A stretch of DNA of 64,000 nt from Methylobacterium planeticum (GTDB lineage Bacteria; Pseudomonadota; Alphaproteobacteria; Rhizobiales; Beijerinckiaceae): contig NZ_VZZJ01000004.1 in NCBI RefSeq assembly GCF_008806345.1, positions 248,001-312,000 on the forward strand, written 5' to 3'. Below, in pieces: positions 17,904 to 29,982 of the stretch; positions within the stretch are counted from its first letter, which is position 1, and every line of letters begins with the position of its first letter. A program made the position numbers and the translations under genes. The notes under the pieces were generated by a model that was not told where the DNA came from, ran no database searches, and saw nothing but the letters and a program-made list of their open reading frames with translations.

Positions 17904-19013
17904 TCAGCGCAGGCGCGCCCTCAAGGCCGAGACCACCGCCTCGCCCATGCCGGCGGTACCCATAACGTTGGCTCCGTCGGCGGCGATGTCCCTGGTGCGG
18001 GCGCCGCCCGCGAGGGCGTCCGTGATGGCGCCGTCGAGGAGGTCCGCCGCCTCGCCGAGCCCGAACGAGTAGCGCAGCGCCATCGCCAGCGAGCCGATCA
18101 TCGCCAGCGGATTGGCGAGGTCCTGGCCCGCGATGTCGGGGGCCGAGCCGTGGACGGGCTCGTAGAGCGCCTTGCGGGTGCCGCGGGCATCGACGGCCCC
18201 GAGGGAGGCCGAGGGCAGCATCCCGAGGGAGCCGGTGAGCATCGCGGCAACGTCGGAGAGCACGTCGCCGAACAGGTTGTCGGTCACGAGGACGTCGAAC
18301 TGCTTCGGCTTGCGCACGAGTTGCATGGCGCAGTTGTCGGCCAGAACGTGCTCGAGCGCGAGGTCCGCGTAATGCTCGGCATGGACCTGCGTGACGACCT
18401 CCTTCCAGAGGACGCCCGACTTCATCACGTTGTGCTTCTCGGCCGAGGCCACGCGGCCTGAGCGCTTGCGCGCGAGGTCGAAGGCGACGTGGGCGATCCG
18501 CTCGATCTCCCCCGTGGTGTAGACCTGGGTGTCGACGGCGCGCTTGGTGCCGTCGGGGAGCGTGGTGATCTCCTTCGGCTCACCGAAATAGACGCCGCCG
18601 GTGAGCTCCCGCACGATCATGATGTCGAGCCCCTCGACGAGCTCACGCTTGAGGGCCGAGGCCTCGGCGAGGGCCGGGTAGCAGATCGCCGGCCGGAGGT
18701 TGGCGAACAGCCCGAGATCCTTGCGCAGGCGCAGGAGGCCCGCCTCGGGGCGGATGTCGTAGGCGACGCCGTTCCATTTCGGCCCGCCAACCGCGCCGAG
18801 CAGGATCGCGTCGGCCGCATCCGCCCGCGCCAGGGCGTCGTCGCTGAGCGGCTTGCCGTGCACGTCGATCGCCGCGCCGCCGACGAGGTCGGTCTCGGTC
18901 TCGAAGGTCGCGATCCCGGTCTCGGCGAGCGCGCCGATCACCGTCTGCACCTGATCCATCACCTCGGGGCCGATCCCGTCGCCGGGGAGAAGCAGGAGCT
19001 TGTAGGTGGTCAT
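17904..19013 (-). CDS. leuB: 3-isopropylmalate dehydrogenase
   Basis: 369 aa. It oxidises and decarboxylates 3-isopropylmalate with NAD+ in leucine synthesis. The start [21 protein letters not shown], the substrate-binding [10 protein letters not shown] near 137 and the C-terminal [27 protein letters not shown] (about residues 245-271) with [19 protein letters not shown] are all diagnostic of LeuB rather than isocitrate or tartrate dehydrogenases. It stands alone: leuA, leuC and leuD are not in the window. The gap to the prenyl synthase gene upstream is 80 bp. Confidence 0.97.
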   Translation of the reverse strand: MTTYKLLLLPGDGIGPEVMDQVQTVIGALAETGIATFETETDLVGGAAIDVHGKPLSDDALARADAADAILLGAVGGPKWNGVAYDIRPEAGLLRLRKDLGLFANLRPAICYPALAEASALKRELVEGLDIMIVRELTGGVYFGEPKEITTLPDGTKRAVDTQVYTTGEIERIAHVAFDLARKRSGRVASAEKHNVMKSGVLWKEVVTQVHAEHYADLALEHVLADNCAMQLVRKPKQFDVLVTDNLFGDVLSDVAAMLTGSLGMLPSASLGAVDARGTRKALYEPVHGSAPDIAGQDLANPLAMIGSLAMALRYSFGLGEAADLLDGAITDALAGGARTRDIAADGANVMGTAGMGEAVVSALRARLR

Positions 19014-19093
19014 GGCGGAACTCGCTGAGGGTTGGAACGCGCCGCTCTATCGGCGGCCTCGGGGTGTTGGCAATCGGGGATCCCGCGGAGGGA

Positions 19094-20068
19094 TCAGACC
19101 TTGCGGGCCACCGTGAAGCGCGCCGCCTCCCGGAGGGTCGCGGCCTTCGCGCCCCAGCGCGAGACCGCCTCCTCGCAGACGCCGACGAGGCGGTCGCACT
19201 CGGCGCGCGCGCCGTCGAGGCCGAGCCGGTCGACGAGGGTCGCCTTGCCGGCATCCTTGTCCTTGCCGGTGGCCTTGCCCATCGCCTCGGGCGAGGCCTC
19301 GCGGTCGAGGATGTCGTCGGCGATCTGGAAGGCCTGGCCGAGCGCGAGGCCGTAGCGCAGGAGGGCGGCCCGCGCATCCGCATCGGCGCCGCCGACGATC
19401 GCGCCGGCATCGACCGAGAAGGCCAGGATCGCGCCGGTCTTCATCGCCTGGAGCTGAAGCGTGTCGTCGACCCCGAGGGAGACGGGGCCGAAGCGGCCCT
19501 CGGCCCCGAGGTCGAGGAGCTGCCCGCCCACCATGCCGCCGAGCCCCGAGGCCTTGGCGAGGCCGAGGACGAGGTCGGCCCGGATCGCCGCGTCGGGCTG
19601 CCAGGCCGAATCGGCCAGGATCTCGAAGGCCAGCGTCTGCAGCGCGTCGCCGACCAGGATCGCGGTGGCCTCGTCATAGGCCTTGTGCACCGTGGGCTTG
19701 CCGCGGCGCATGTCGTCGTTGTCCATGGCGGGCATGTCGTCGTGGACCAGGGAGTAGCAGTGGACGAGCTCGATCGCCGATCCCGCCGCGAGGGCACCCG
19801 CCTCCGAGCCGCCGAGCATGCGGGCGGTCTCGACGGCGAGGAAGGGGCGCAGCCGCTTGCCGCCGCCGAGGACGGCGTGACGCATCGCCTCCATCAGGCG
19901 CGCGGGCCGGGTGATCTCTCCGCTCTGCGTATCGGGCGCGAGACGATCGGCCAGGAACGCTTCCACCGCGTCCGCCACTGAGGCAAGCTTGCGGGTAAAG
20001 GCGTCCACCGGGGCATCTGCCTTGACCGAAGCGTGGGAAGCTTGCGTTGAGGTCATCGTGGGGCTCAT
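19094..20068 (-). CDS. ispA: Polyprenyl (farnesyl/geranylgeranyl) diphosphate synthase
   Basis: 324 aa from ATG 20068; ATG 20056 (MTSTQASHA) is an equally plausible start. Short-chain trans-prenyltransferase with GGGKRLRP, first Asp-rich motif DDMPAMDNDD near 100 (the two-residue insert of the bacterial FPP/GGPP type) and second motif FQIADDILD near 250. It condenses isopentenyl diphosphate with allylic diphosphates to C15 or C20, feeding quinone, hopanoid and carotenoid (CrtB) pathways. Product length cannot be fixed by eye. It is divergent from mtgA with only 6 bp between the proposed start codons. Confidence 0.9.
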   Translation of the reverse strand: MSPTMTSTQASHASVKADAPVDAFTRKLASVADAVEAFLADRLAPDTQSGEITRPARLMEAMRHAVLGGGKRLRPFLAVETARMLGGSEAGALAAGSAIELVHCYSLVHDDMPAMDNDDMRRGKPTVHKAYDEATAILVGDALQTLAFEILADSAWQPDAAIRADLVLGLAKASGLGGMVGGQLLDLGAEGRFGPVSLGVDDTLQLQAMKTGAILAFSVDAGAIVGGADADARAALLRYGLALGQAFQIADDILDREASPEAMGKATGKDKDAGKATLVDRLGLDGARAECDRLVGVCEEAVSRWGAKAATLREAARFTVARKV

Positions 20069-20074
20069 CGAAAC

Positions 20075-20875
20075 GTGGCCTTGGTCGGGAATGGAAGCGA
20101 CGCGGTGCGGGGGGACGATCTCAGCCGAGAGCCGGACGGCGCCGAGCCACGCGCGGGCGACCGCGGCGAGCGCCCGCTGAAGCGGGTGACGCGGACGGGC
20201 CGGCACTGGCGGCCGCGGCGGCTCGCCAGCCTGCTCCTGCTCCTCCCCATCGTGGTCGTTGTCCTGACGCTCATGCTCGCGCTCGTCTATAGCGCGGTGA
20301 CGCCGCCCTCAACCCTGATGCTCGGACGATGGTTGACGCTGCAGCCCGTCCAGCGCAGCGCCGTCGGCCTCGACGCGATCTCGCCCTACCTCGTCCAGTC
20401 GGTGATCGCCTCCGAGGACCAGCGCTTCTGCGCCCATGACGGCGTCGACTGGACGGCGCTCCGAACCGTGGTCGACGACGAGGAGGGGCCGAGCCGCGGC
20501 GCCTCGACGATCACCATGCAGACGGCCAAGAACGTCTTCCTGTGGCCCGGTCGGTCCTACATCCGCAAGGCCCTGGAGATCCCGCTGGCGCTTCTCGCCG
20601 ATGCGATCTGGGGCAAGCGCCGCACCCTGGAGATCTACCTCAACGTGGCCGAGTGGGGCGACGGCATCTACGGTGCCCAGGCCGCCGCCCGCCACTGGTT
20701 CCGCAAGGACGCGCGCGATCTCAGCCGCGGCGAGGCGGCGCTCCTGGCCGCCACCCTGCCGAACCCCATCGCCCGCAGCGCGGGCAAGCCCTCGCGCGGC
20801 GTCCGGGCCGCGGCGGGCCGGATCCAGAACCGCATCGGGCAGGTCGAGGGCCTGCTCGGCTGCCTCAGGCGCTGA
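20075..20875 (+). CDS. mtgA: Monofunctional biosynthetic peptidoglycan transglycosylase
   Basis: 266 aa, GTG start at 20075; an internal GTG at 20105 is possible and would leave more room for promoters. MtgA polymerises lipid II into glycan strands on the periplasmic face. After a basic cytoplasmic N-terminus there is one membrane helix at about residues 50-72 (LLLLLPIVVVVLTLMLALVY). The glycosyltransferase family 51 domain follows with the catalytic Glu in ASEDQRFCAHDG near 114, GASTITMQTAKN and RRTLEIYLNVAEWG. No transpeptidase domain is present, which separates it from class A PBPs. Confidence 0.95.
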   Translation: MALVGNGSDAVRGDDLSREPDGAEPRAGDRGERPLKRVTRTGRHWRPRRLASLLLLLPIVVVVLTLMLALVYSAVTPPSTLMLGRWLTLQPVQRSAVGLDAISPYLVQSVIASEDQRFCAHDGVDWTALRTVVDDEEGPSRGASTITMQTAKNVFLWPGRSYIRKALEIPLALLADAIWGKRRTLEIYLNVAEWGDGIYGAQAAARHWFRKDARDLSRGEAALLAATLPNPIARSAGKPSRGVRAAAGRIQNRIGQVEGLLGCLRR

Positions 20876-20996
20876 TACCCTCCGCCGACCCCTCGCGCTG
20901 CGTCCGCGTCGGTTTTCGGGCGCTGCGGCGGCCGGGGCGGGTTTCCGAGGCGCCGAAATCGGCTAGGGAGCCCCATCGGAGCGCGGGACAGAGTTC

Positions 20997-21593
20997 ATGA
21001 ACGGGCAGGAGATTGACGTCACGCTGGAGCGGATCGCCCTGATCCGCCGCCTCGTGGTGGCGTGGAACGGGGAGGGGCACGGCGCCCCGATCGTCCATCC
21101 GGACGCCCCCTACGGCAGCACCGCCTGGGACGAGGACATCGCCAACGTCACGGGCGACGACGAGGGCGCCGAGGAGGAGCACCGGGCGGTCGGCGAGGCC
21201 CTGAAGGCCTTCGTGCGCCATGCGACCCTGAAGCCCGGCCGCTTCACCTACCACAACCCCTTGGAGAAGCTCGATCTCTCGGAGTTCGAGGACGTGTTCC
21301 GGGATGCCGCGACCGGTCGCTCGCCGGCGCAGATCACCTTCGACGTGACGGCCGAGCATCTGGCGCTGATCCCGCACCTCGCGGTGATCTGGGATGCTGA
21401 GCGGGCCGTCCCGGCGGTCGAGGCGGCCGAGCCCTACGGCGCGGGAGCCGGCCTCGCGGACGCGATGGCGGCACGGCTCGGCATCCCGGCGGCGGGGGCG
21501 GAGGGCCGCCTCGACCGGCTGCACCACGAGATGCAGCCGGCCCTGCAGATCTTCCTGCGCTACGCCGACATCGCCCCCGGCCCCTATCGCTAG
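20997..21593 (+). CDS. Internally duplicated hypothetical protein
   Basis: 198 aa, acidic and soluble, no signal peptide. It contains two copies of one module. Residues 6-23 (IDVTLERIALIRRLVVAW) match 115-132 (FDVTAEHLALIPHLAVIW). Both are followed about 15 residues on by a (A/E)PYG motif, and near each module's end ALKAFVRHATLKPG (68-81) parallels ALQIFLRYADIAPG (182-195). The linker (83-114) contains HNPLEKLDLSEFEDVFRD. I do not recognise a family. The gene is unlinked in direction to argG (convergent) and has its own 120-bp upstream region after mtgA. Confidence 0.75.
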   Translation: MNGQEIDVTLERIALIRRLVVAWNGEGHGAPIVHPDAPYGSTAWDEDIANVTGDDEGAEEEHRAVGEALKAFVRHATLKPGRFTYHNPLEKLDLSEFEDVFRDAATGRSPAQITFDVTAEHLALIPHLAVIWDAERAVPAVEAAEPYGAGAGLADAMAARLGIPAAGAEGRLDRLHHEMQPALQIFLRYADIAPGPYR

Positions 21594-21608
21594 CGCGGTC
21601 GTCAGCGC

Positions 21609-22850
21609 TCAGGCGCCGAGCTTCTTCCGGCGCTGGGCGAGGGTGCGCAGGCGCAGGGCGTTGAGCTTGATGAAGCCCGCCGCGTCGCGGTGGTCGTAGG
21701 CCACGGCGCCTTCCTCGAAGGTGACGAGGTCCTGGTCGTAGAGGGAGTTGGGGCTCTCGCGGCCGATCACGTGGACGCCGCCCTTGTAGAGCTTCAGCCG
21801 CACCGTGCCGGTGACCATCTCCTGGCTCTTGTCGATCAGCGCCTGCAGCATCTCGCGCTCGGGCGAGAACCAGAAGCCGTTGTAGATCAGCTCGGCATAT
21901 TGCGGCATCAGCGCGTCCTTCAGGTGCGCGGCGCCGCGGTCGAGGGTGATCGACTCGATCGCCCGGTGAGCCGGCAGCAGGATCGTGCCGCCCGGCGTCT
22001 CGTACATGCCGCGGCTCTTCATGCCGACGAAGCGATTCTCGACGAGGTCGAGGCGGCCGACGCCGTTGTCGTGGCCGAGCTGGTTGAGCTTGGCCAGCAG
22101 CGCCGCGGGCGACAACGCCTCGCCGTCGATCGAGACCGCGTCGCCCCGCTCGAAGCCGATGGTGATGACGGTGGGGGTGTCCGGCGCCTCCTCGGGGGAG
22201 AGGGTCCGCGAGTAGACGTAATCCGGCACCTCGTCGGCGGGGTCCTCCAGCACCTTGCCCTCGGAGGAGGCATGCAGGAGGTTCGCGTCCACCGAGAACG
22301 GGCTCTCGCCGCGCTTGTCCTTGGCGATGGGGATCTGGTGCTGCTCCGCGAAGGCGATCAGCGACTCGCGGGAGCGGAAGTCCCACTCGCGCCAGGGCGC
22401 GATCACGGTGACGTCGGGCTTGAGGGCGTAGTAGCCGAGCTCGAACCGGACCTGATCGTTGCCCTTGCCGGTGGCGCCGTGACAGACGGCGTCAGCCCCG
22501 ACCCGCTCGGCGATCTCGATCTGCTTCTTGGCGATGAGCGGCCGGGCGATCGAGGTGCCGAGGAGGTAGACGCCCTCGTACTGGGCGTTCGCCCGGAACA
22601 TCGGGAAGACGTAGTCCCGCACGAATTCCTCGCGCAGATCCTCGATGAAGATGTTCTCGGGCTTGATGCCGAGAAGCTCGGCCTTGCGCCGGGCCGGCTC
22701 CAGTTCCTCGCCCTGGCCGAGATCGGCCGTGAATGTGACGACCTCGCAGCCGTAGGTGGTCTGGAGCCACTTCAGGATGATCGAGGTGTCGAGGCCGCCC
22801 GAATAGGCGAGCACCACCTTCTGAACGGGCTTCTTGTTCGAGTCGGACAT
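21609..22850 (-). CDS. argG: Argininosuccinate synthase
   Basis: 413 aa from ATG 22850 ([18 protein letters not shown]); an upstream in-frame extension has no family resemblance. It joins citrulline and aspartate with ATP to make argininosuccinate. The N-type ATP pyrophosphatase loop AYSGGLDTS lies at about residues 15-23. [13 protein letters not shown] and [14 protein letters not shown] are further signatures. The length fits the family. It stands alone here, without argH. Confidence 0.97.
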   Translation of the reverse strand: MSDSNKKPVQKVVLAYSGGLDTSIILKWLQTTYGCEVVTFTADLGQGEELEPARRKAELLGIKPENIFIEDLREEFVRDYVFPMFRANAQYEGVYLLGTSIARPLIAKKQIEIAERVGADAVCHGATGKGNDQVRFELGYYALKPDVTVIAPWREWDFRSRESLIAFAEQHQIPIAKDKRGESPFSVDANLLHASSEGKVLEDPADEVPDYVYSRTLSPEEAPDTPTVITIGFERGDAVSIDGEALSPAALLAKLNQLGHDNGVGRLDLVENRFVGMKSRGMYETPGGTILLPAHRAIESITLDRGAAHLKDALMPQYAELIYNGFWFSPEREMLQALIDKSQEMVTGTVRLKLYKGGVHVIGRESPNSLYDQDLVTFEEGAVAYDHRDAAGFIKLNALRLRTLAQRRKKLGA

Positions 22851-23016
22851 CGGATTCCGGGACTTCACTTCGGAGGGATCGCGGCGGCTTATCGTGGCGG
22901 CCCTTCGCCTGCAACCGGCGTGCCGCATCGGGCGTTCGCCGAGAGCCGGTCGCCACATCGCCGACATGGTGCGGCGCCAGAGAGCGTACCCACACGCGTA
23001 CCGGAGATTGCACGAC

Positions 23017-23643
23017 ATGGCACGTCGGCCGACCCTCGAGTTCTGGTACGAGTTCGCCTCCACCTATTCCTACCTCGCCGCGATGCGGATCGAGACCCTG
23101 GCGGAGGCGGCCGGGGTCGAGATCCGCTGGCGCCCCTTCCTGCTCGGGCCGATCTTCGCGGCGCAGGGCTGGACCTCGTCGCCCTTCAACCTCTTCCCGG
23201 CCAAGGGCCGCAACATGTGGCGCGACCTCGAGCGCGAGGCGGCCCGCCTCGGCCTGCCGGCGGTCACCCGCCCGGCCTCGTTCCCGCAGAACAGCCTCAG
23301 CGCCACCCGGGCCGCCAGCTACGGGGTGGACCAGGACTGGCTGATCCCGTTCTCGAAGGCCGTGTTCGAGGCCTCCTTCGCCAGGGGCCAGTCCATCGCC
23401 GAGCCGAACGCCGTCTGCGCCCTGCTCGATCGCCTCGGCCTCGACGGGGTGCAGATCCTCAAGGCGGCCTCGAACGAAGCCAACAAGACGAAGCTCCGGG
23501 TCAACGGCGAGGAAGCGCGCTCCCGCGGCATCTTCGGGGCGCCGACCTTCCTGACCGATGACGGCGAGCTGTTCTGGGGCAACGACCGGCTGGAGCAGGC
23601 GCTGGCCTGGGCCGCGGGCGAGCGGCCCGGCTCCCTTCGTTGA
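23017..23643 (+). CDS. DsbA-family isomerase (2-hydroxychromene-2-carboxylate isomerase type)
   Basis: 208 aa from ATG 23017 ([16 protein letters not shown]). It has a thioredoxin fold without a CXXC motif: [16 protein letters not shown] at the position of the DsbA active site, [12 protein letters not shown], and GIFGAPTFL containing the cis-Pro loop near residue 180. These features match the glutathione-dependent 2-hydroxychromene-2-carboxylate isomerase (kappa-class GST-like) family. The natural substrate is unknown here because no aromatic degradation genes are nearby. It is divergent from argG, 166 bp apart. Confidence 0.85.
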   Translation: MARRPTLEFWYEFASTYSYLAAMRIETLAEAAGVEIRWRPFLLGPIFAAQGWTSSPFNLFPAKGRNMWRDLEREAARLGLPAVTRPASFPQNSLSATRAASYGVDQDWLIPFSKAVFEASFARGQSIAEPNAVCALLDRLGLDGVQILKAASNEANKTKLRVNGEEARSRGIFGAPTFLTDDGELFWGNDRLEQALAWAAGERPGSLR

Positions 23644-23728
23644 GCCCGGCCCCGAAGCCTGTTCCGTCGCGTCCGGTTCGGCTCTAGAACACCGCGCCGC
23701 CCGCCGGACAGCCCGCCCACAGGACCGA

Positions 23729-24430
23729 ATGCCGATGCCCCTCGACCGTCGCCGCTTCCTCGCCGTCTCGGCGGGCCTCGCCTCGAGCCTCGCGGCGGCG
23801 GGCCCCGCGGCGGCGCAGGGCTACGGCCAGGCCTTCGCGGTGACGAGCGACGAGGGCCGGCCGGTCGCGAACATGCGGCTGCCCGGCGAGATCACCGGGG
23901 AGATCCAGGCCCTGCGCGGCGTCACCTATGTCGGTCCCCGCGAGGCCGAGACGACGCTCTACGAGTTCTTCGACTTCAACTGCCCCTATTGCCGGAAGGC
24001 CGCGGCCGACATGGCGTCGCTGACGGCAAGCGACGCCGCGCTGCGCGTCGGCCTCGTCCACAACCCGATCCTCTCGGTGCAGTCGGCCCAGGCCGCCAAG
24101 GTCGCGCTCGCGGTGCAGCGCAAACTCGGCTCGGCCGCCGCCTGGACCCTCTACGGCCAGCTCCTCGGCAAGCCCGGCCGGATCGACGGGCAGGGCGCCC
24201 TCGCGGCGGCCGGCAGCCTCGGCGTCCCGGCCGCCGAAATCGAGGCGATCGCCGACAGCGAGGAGGTCCGCATCGCCCTGAAGAGCCACATGCGGGTGGC
24301 GGCCGATCTGGGCCTCCACGCCACGCCGTCCTACGTGCTCGGCAACACCGGGATCCTCGGCCATCCGGGCGCCGCTTCGCTCGCGCGGATGATCGCGGCC
24401 CTGCGCCGCTGCGACCGGATCGCCTGTTGA
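23729..24430 (+). CDS. Exported DsbA-like thiol oxidoreductase
   Basis: 233 aa from ATG 23729 (AGGA 8 nt upstream; ATG 23735 also possible). A twin-arginine type signal (DRRRFLAVSAGLASSLAAAG) ends at about residue 32 after AAAQG. The mature domain has the active site FFDFNCPYCRKAAADM (CPYC near 93-96) and a cis-Pro loop in LHATPSYVLGN. It is therefore a periplasmic thioredoxin-fold protein of the DsbA/DsbG (thioredoxin_4) group. It may form, isomerise or reduce disulfides in exported proteins such as cytochromes. It follows the other thioredoxin-fold gene by 85 bp. Confidence 0.85.
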   Translation: MPMPLDRRRFLAVSAGLASSLAAAGPAAAQGYGQAFAVTSDEGRPVANMRLPGEITGEIQALRGVTYVGPREAETTLYEFFDFNCPYCRKAAADMASLTASDAALRVGLVHNPILSVQSAQAAKVALAVQRKLGSAAAWTLYGQLLGKPGRIDGQGALAAAGSLGVPAAEIEAIADSEEVRIALKSHMRVAADLGLHATPSYVLGNTGILGHPGAASLARMIAALRRCDRIAC

Positions 24431-24707
24431 GCGGCCCCTCCGGCGGGAGCGCGGCGCCTCACCTTCGCCACCGTTCGGCATCAGGCATCGCGGCTCGATC
24501 AGCCGCCCCGCGCCGCAACACGGCGTCGGCCGCATCGCCTTGCGCGCCCCGGGTTGCCATGCTAGGCGGTCGCCGCGTCGGCAAAGGGGATCTACGCGCC
24601 CCGGAGCGCCGTCACATTCCCAATACCCACGGTCCCAGTGCCGAGCGCCGAGAACGGGTGCGGAAACGGCCGGAACCACCGGGCAAGGACATAAGAGAGA
24701 GCGACGG

Positions 24708-25280
24708 GTGGCGCAGAACGGTTCCGAAGCGGGTCCCCTGGTCGCAGGCGTAGCGGGCCGCTACGCATCCGCATTGTTCGAGCTGGCCCGCGACGAGCGC
24801 CAGGTCGACGGTGTCGCCGAGAACCTCGATCGCTTCGATGCGCTCCTCAAGGAGAGCCCCGACCTGAACCGCCTCGTGCGCAGCCCCGTCTTCACCGGCG
24901 AGGAGCAGGCCGCCGCCATCGGCGCCGTTCTCGAGAAGGCCGGCATCCAGGGCCTCGCCGCCAACTTCATCCGGCTCTCGGCGGCCAACCGCCGCCTGTT
25001 CGCGCTCCCCGACATGATCCGCGCCTTCCGCATCCTGGTGCGGGAATCGAAGGGCATCGTCCGTGCCGAGGTGCGCGTCGCCGAGAAGCCCTCCGACGCG
25101 GTGCTGGAGGAGATCCGGGCCTCCCTGCGCGACGTCGCCAAGTCCGAGGTCGAGGTCGACCTGCAGGTCGACCCGAGCCTGATCGGCGGCCTGGTCGTGA
25201 AGATGGGCAGCCGCATGGTCGATGCGAGCCTGCGCACCAAGCTCAACGGAATCCGCCTTGCGATGCGGGAAGCCCGGTAA
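24708..25280 (+). CDS. atpH: F1 ATP synthase subunit delta
   Basis: 190 aa from GTG 24708, preceded by a purine-rich AAGAGAGAGCGACGG. Delta (OSCP) sits on top of the alpha3-beta3 head and joins it to the b-subunit stalk. Family features are GVAGRYASALFELARDE at the N-terminus, the SPDLNRLVRSPVF and FIRLSAANRRLFALPDMI stretches, and the C-terminal DPSLIGGLVVKMGSRMVDASLRTKL. It opens the atpHAGDC operon, as in other alphaproteobacteria where F0 genes are separate. The start codon and spacing imply moderate translation relative to atpA. Confidence 0.95.
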   Translation: MAQNGSEAGPLVAGVAGRYASALFELARDERQVDGVAENLDRFDALLKESPDLNRLVRSPVFTGEEQAAAIGAVLEKAGIQGLAANFIRLSAANRRLFALPDMIRAFRILVRESKGIVRAEVRVAEKPSDAVLEEIRASLRDVAKSEVEVDLQVDPSLIGGLVVKMGSRMVDASLRTKLNGIRLAMREAR

Positions 25281-25333
25281 GCGCCGCAGGCGCTGACGCC
25301 GCTCCCGTTCCCGACAACACTCGTTTGCATTGA

Positions 25334-26875
<1,542 letters not shown>

Positions 26876-26909
26876 GCCGGTCGCCTGAGCCTGATCGATC
26901 ATCGAGCAC

Positions 26910-26932
26910 GGGCGCCCGCCACGCGGGCGCCC
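26910..26932 (+). repeat. Intercistronic hairpin between atpA and atpG
   Basis: GGGCGCCCGC (26910-26919) and GCGGGCGCCC (26923-26932) form a perfect 10-bp stem with a 3-nt loop, 35 bp after the atpA stop. No T-run follows, so it is more likely an mRNA-stability or processing element than a terminator, in keeping with unequal subunit needs. Confidence 0.6.
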
Positions 26933-26970
26933 GCCCTTGAGCGGCCCGCGCCCCAGTTGGAAGTCCCCCG

Positions 26971-27858
26971 ATGGCGAGTTTGAAGGATCTGCGCAACCGC
27001 ATCACCTCGGTGAAGGCGACGCAGAAGATCACCAAGGCGATGCAGATGGTCGCCGCCGCGAAGCTGCGGCGCGCCCAGAACGCCGCCGAGAGCGCGCGGC
27101 CCTATGCCGAGAAGATGGCCTCGGTGCTCGGCAATCTCGCGGGCAACCTCGTGGGCGGCGTCGGCGCGCCGAAGCTCCTCTCCGGCACCGGCGAGGACCG
27201 CACCCACCTCCTGGTGGTCTGCACCGCCGACCGCGGCCTCTGCGGCGCCTTCAACTCCTCGATCGCGCGCCTCGCCCGCGAACACGCCAACCGCCTGATG
27301 GCGGAGGGCAAGACGGTGAAGATGATGACCGTCGGCAAGAAGGGCTACGACATCCTCCGGCGCCAGTTCCGCCAGCAGATCATCGAGAACATGGACCTGC
27401 GCGGCAACAAGCCGGTGGATTACGAGTTCGCCTCCGAGATCGCCGAGAAGATCCTCGTGCGCTTCGACGCGGGCGAGTTCGACGTCGCGACCCTGTTCTA
27501 CTCGGAGTTCCGCTCCGTGATCTCGCAGATCCCGACCGCCCAGAAGCTCATCCCGGCCGAGCTGCCGGAGGGCGGCGAGAGCACGACGGGCGCCCCGGCC
27601 GATTCCGCGCTGGAATTCGAGCCGAGCGAGGAGGCGATCCTCGCGACCCTGCTGCCGCGCAACCTCACCGTGCAGGTGTTCCGGGCCCTCCTGGAGAACG
27701 CGGCCTCCGAGCAGGGCTCGCGGATGGGCGCGATGGATTCCGCCACCCGCAACGCGGGTGAGATGATCAAGAAGCAGACGCTGATCTACAACCGCACGCG
27801 TCAGGCCATGATCACCAAGGAACTGATCGAGATCATTTCGGGCGCCGAGGCCCTCTAA
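26971..27858 (+). CDS. atpG: F1 ATP synthase subunit gamma
   Basis: 295 aa. Gamma is the central rotor shaft. The N-terminal helix [23 protein letters not shown] start and [18 protein letters not shown] are conserved, as is the C-terminal [24 protein letters not shown] signature that enters the hexamer bore (about residues 253-276). The middle includes [14 protein letters not shown]. There is one gene and no sign of insertions. It is spaced 45 bp from atpD, inside the operon. Confidence 0.97.
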   Translation: MASLKDLRNRITSVKATQKITKAMQMVAAAKLRRAQNAAESARPYAEKMASVLGNLAGNLVGGVGAPKLLSGTGEDRTHLLVVCTADRGLCGAFNSSIARLAREHANRLMAEGKTVKMMTVGKKGYDILRRQFRQQIIENMDLRGNKPVDYEFASEIAEKILVRFDAGEFDVATLFYSEFRSVISQIPTAQKLIPAELPEGGESTTGAPADSALEFEPSEEAILATLLPRNLTVQVFRALLENAASEQGSRMGAMDSATRNAGEMIKKQTLIYNRTRQAMITKELIEIISGAEAL

Positions 27859-27876
27859 AGTCTCCGGGCGCTCTGA

Positions 27877-29364
<1,488 letters not shown>

Positions 29365-29374
29365 CGGTCGTCTT

Positions 29375-29500
29375 CCCTCCCCCGCGCGGGGGAGGGGCCT
29401 CGAGGGATCGTAGATCCCGCGTGGGGATGATGCCGCGTCCCGCCCGGCGGAGCCGGCCGATCCACCCCCGTCTCCCGCTCCTCCCCGCAACGGGGAGGAG
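29375..29500. repeat. Palindrome-flanked element between atpD and atpC
   Basis: About 126 bp bounded by two strong palindromes: CCCTCCCCCGC directly against its complement (29375-29396), and CTCCTCCCCG-CAA-CGGGGAGGAG (29478-29500). The layout, with CCTCCC/GGGAGG hairpins at both ends of a ~120-bp unit, resembles the longer dispersed repeat at 50512 and 58196, though the inner sequence is different. It looks like a small repeat inserted within the operon. Confidence 0.55.
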
Positions 29501-29524
29501 GGCTCCCGAAGAGATCCCGATCCG

Positions 29525-29926
29525 ATGGCCACCTTCCAGTTCGATTTCGTCGGTCCCGAGCGGACGCTGTATTCCGGCCAGGTCGAGGCCGTGCAGCTTC
29601 CGGGCACCGAGGGCGAGATGACCGTCCTGCCGGGCCACGCCCCGGTCCTGACCTCCCTCAAGGTCGGGGTGATCGTCGTCACCGAGCGCCAGAACAGCGG
29701 CAAGCGCATTCTGGTGCGTGGCGGTTTCGCCGATATCGGGCCGACCGGCGTCACGGTGATCGCCGAGCGCGCCGCGCCGATCGAGGAGGTCACGCCCGCC
29801 TCGATCGACAAGGATATCGAGGCCGTCGAGCTCCAGCGCGACGCCACCGAGGACCTGCAGAAGCGCGAGGAGCTGAACGGGCAGATCACGCAGCTTCAGG
29901 AAACCAAGGCGACGCTGAACTTCTAG
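29525..29926 (+). CDS. atpC: F1 ATP synthase subunit epsilon
   Basis: 133 aa. Epsilon binds the foot of gamma and can inhibit ATP hydrolysis. The N-terminal beta-sandwich (ATFQFDFVGPERTLYSGQVEAVQLPGTEGEMTVLPGHAPVL region, residues 2-42) is the family hallmark. The C-terminal helical part (from about residue 88) is present, with EAVELQRDATEDLQKREELNG. Last gene of the operon; no clear intrinsic terminator is visible before convergent cca. The start is preceded by GAAGAGATCC, a weak ribosome-binding site, in the palindrome-rich spacer. Confidence 0.96.
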   Translation: MATFQFDFVGPERTLYSGQVEAVQLPGTEGEMTVLPGHAPVLTSLKVGVIVVTERQNSGKRILVRGGFADIGPTGVTVIAERAAPIEEVTPASIDKDIEAVELQRDATEDLQKREELNGQITQLQETKATLNF

Positions 29927-29982
29927 GCTTCGCGGTCGGCCCCGCCCGGCCTGCTCTCGCCGTCAGACCCGTCGGTCCCGCC

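Noticed and set aside
22851..23016. N-terminal extensions of argG and of the isomerase gene
   Set aside because: Both frames stay open here, but the extensions are Arg/His-rich and overlap each other; family starts are at 22850 and 23017.
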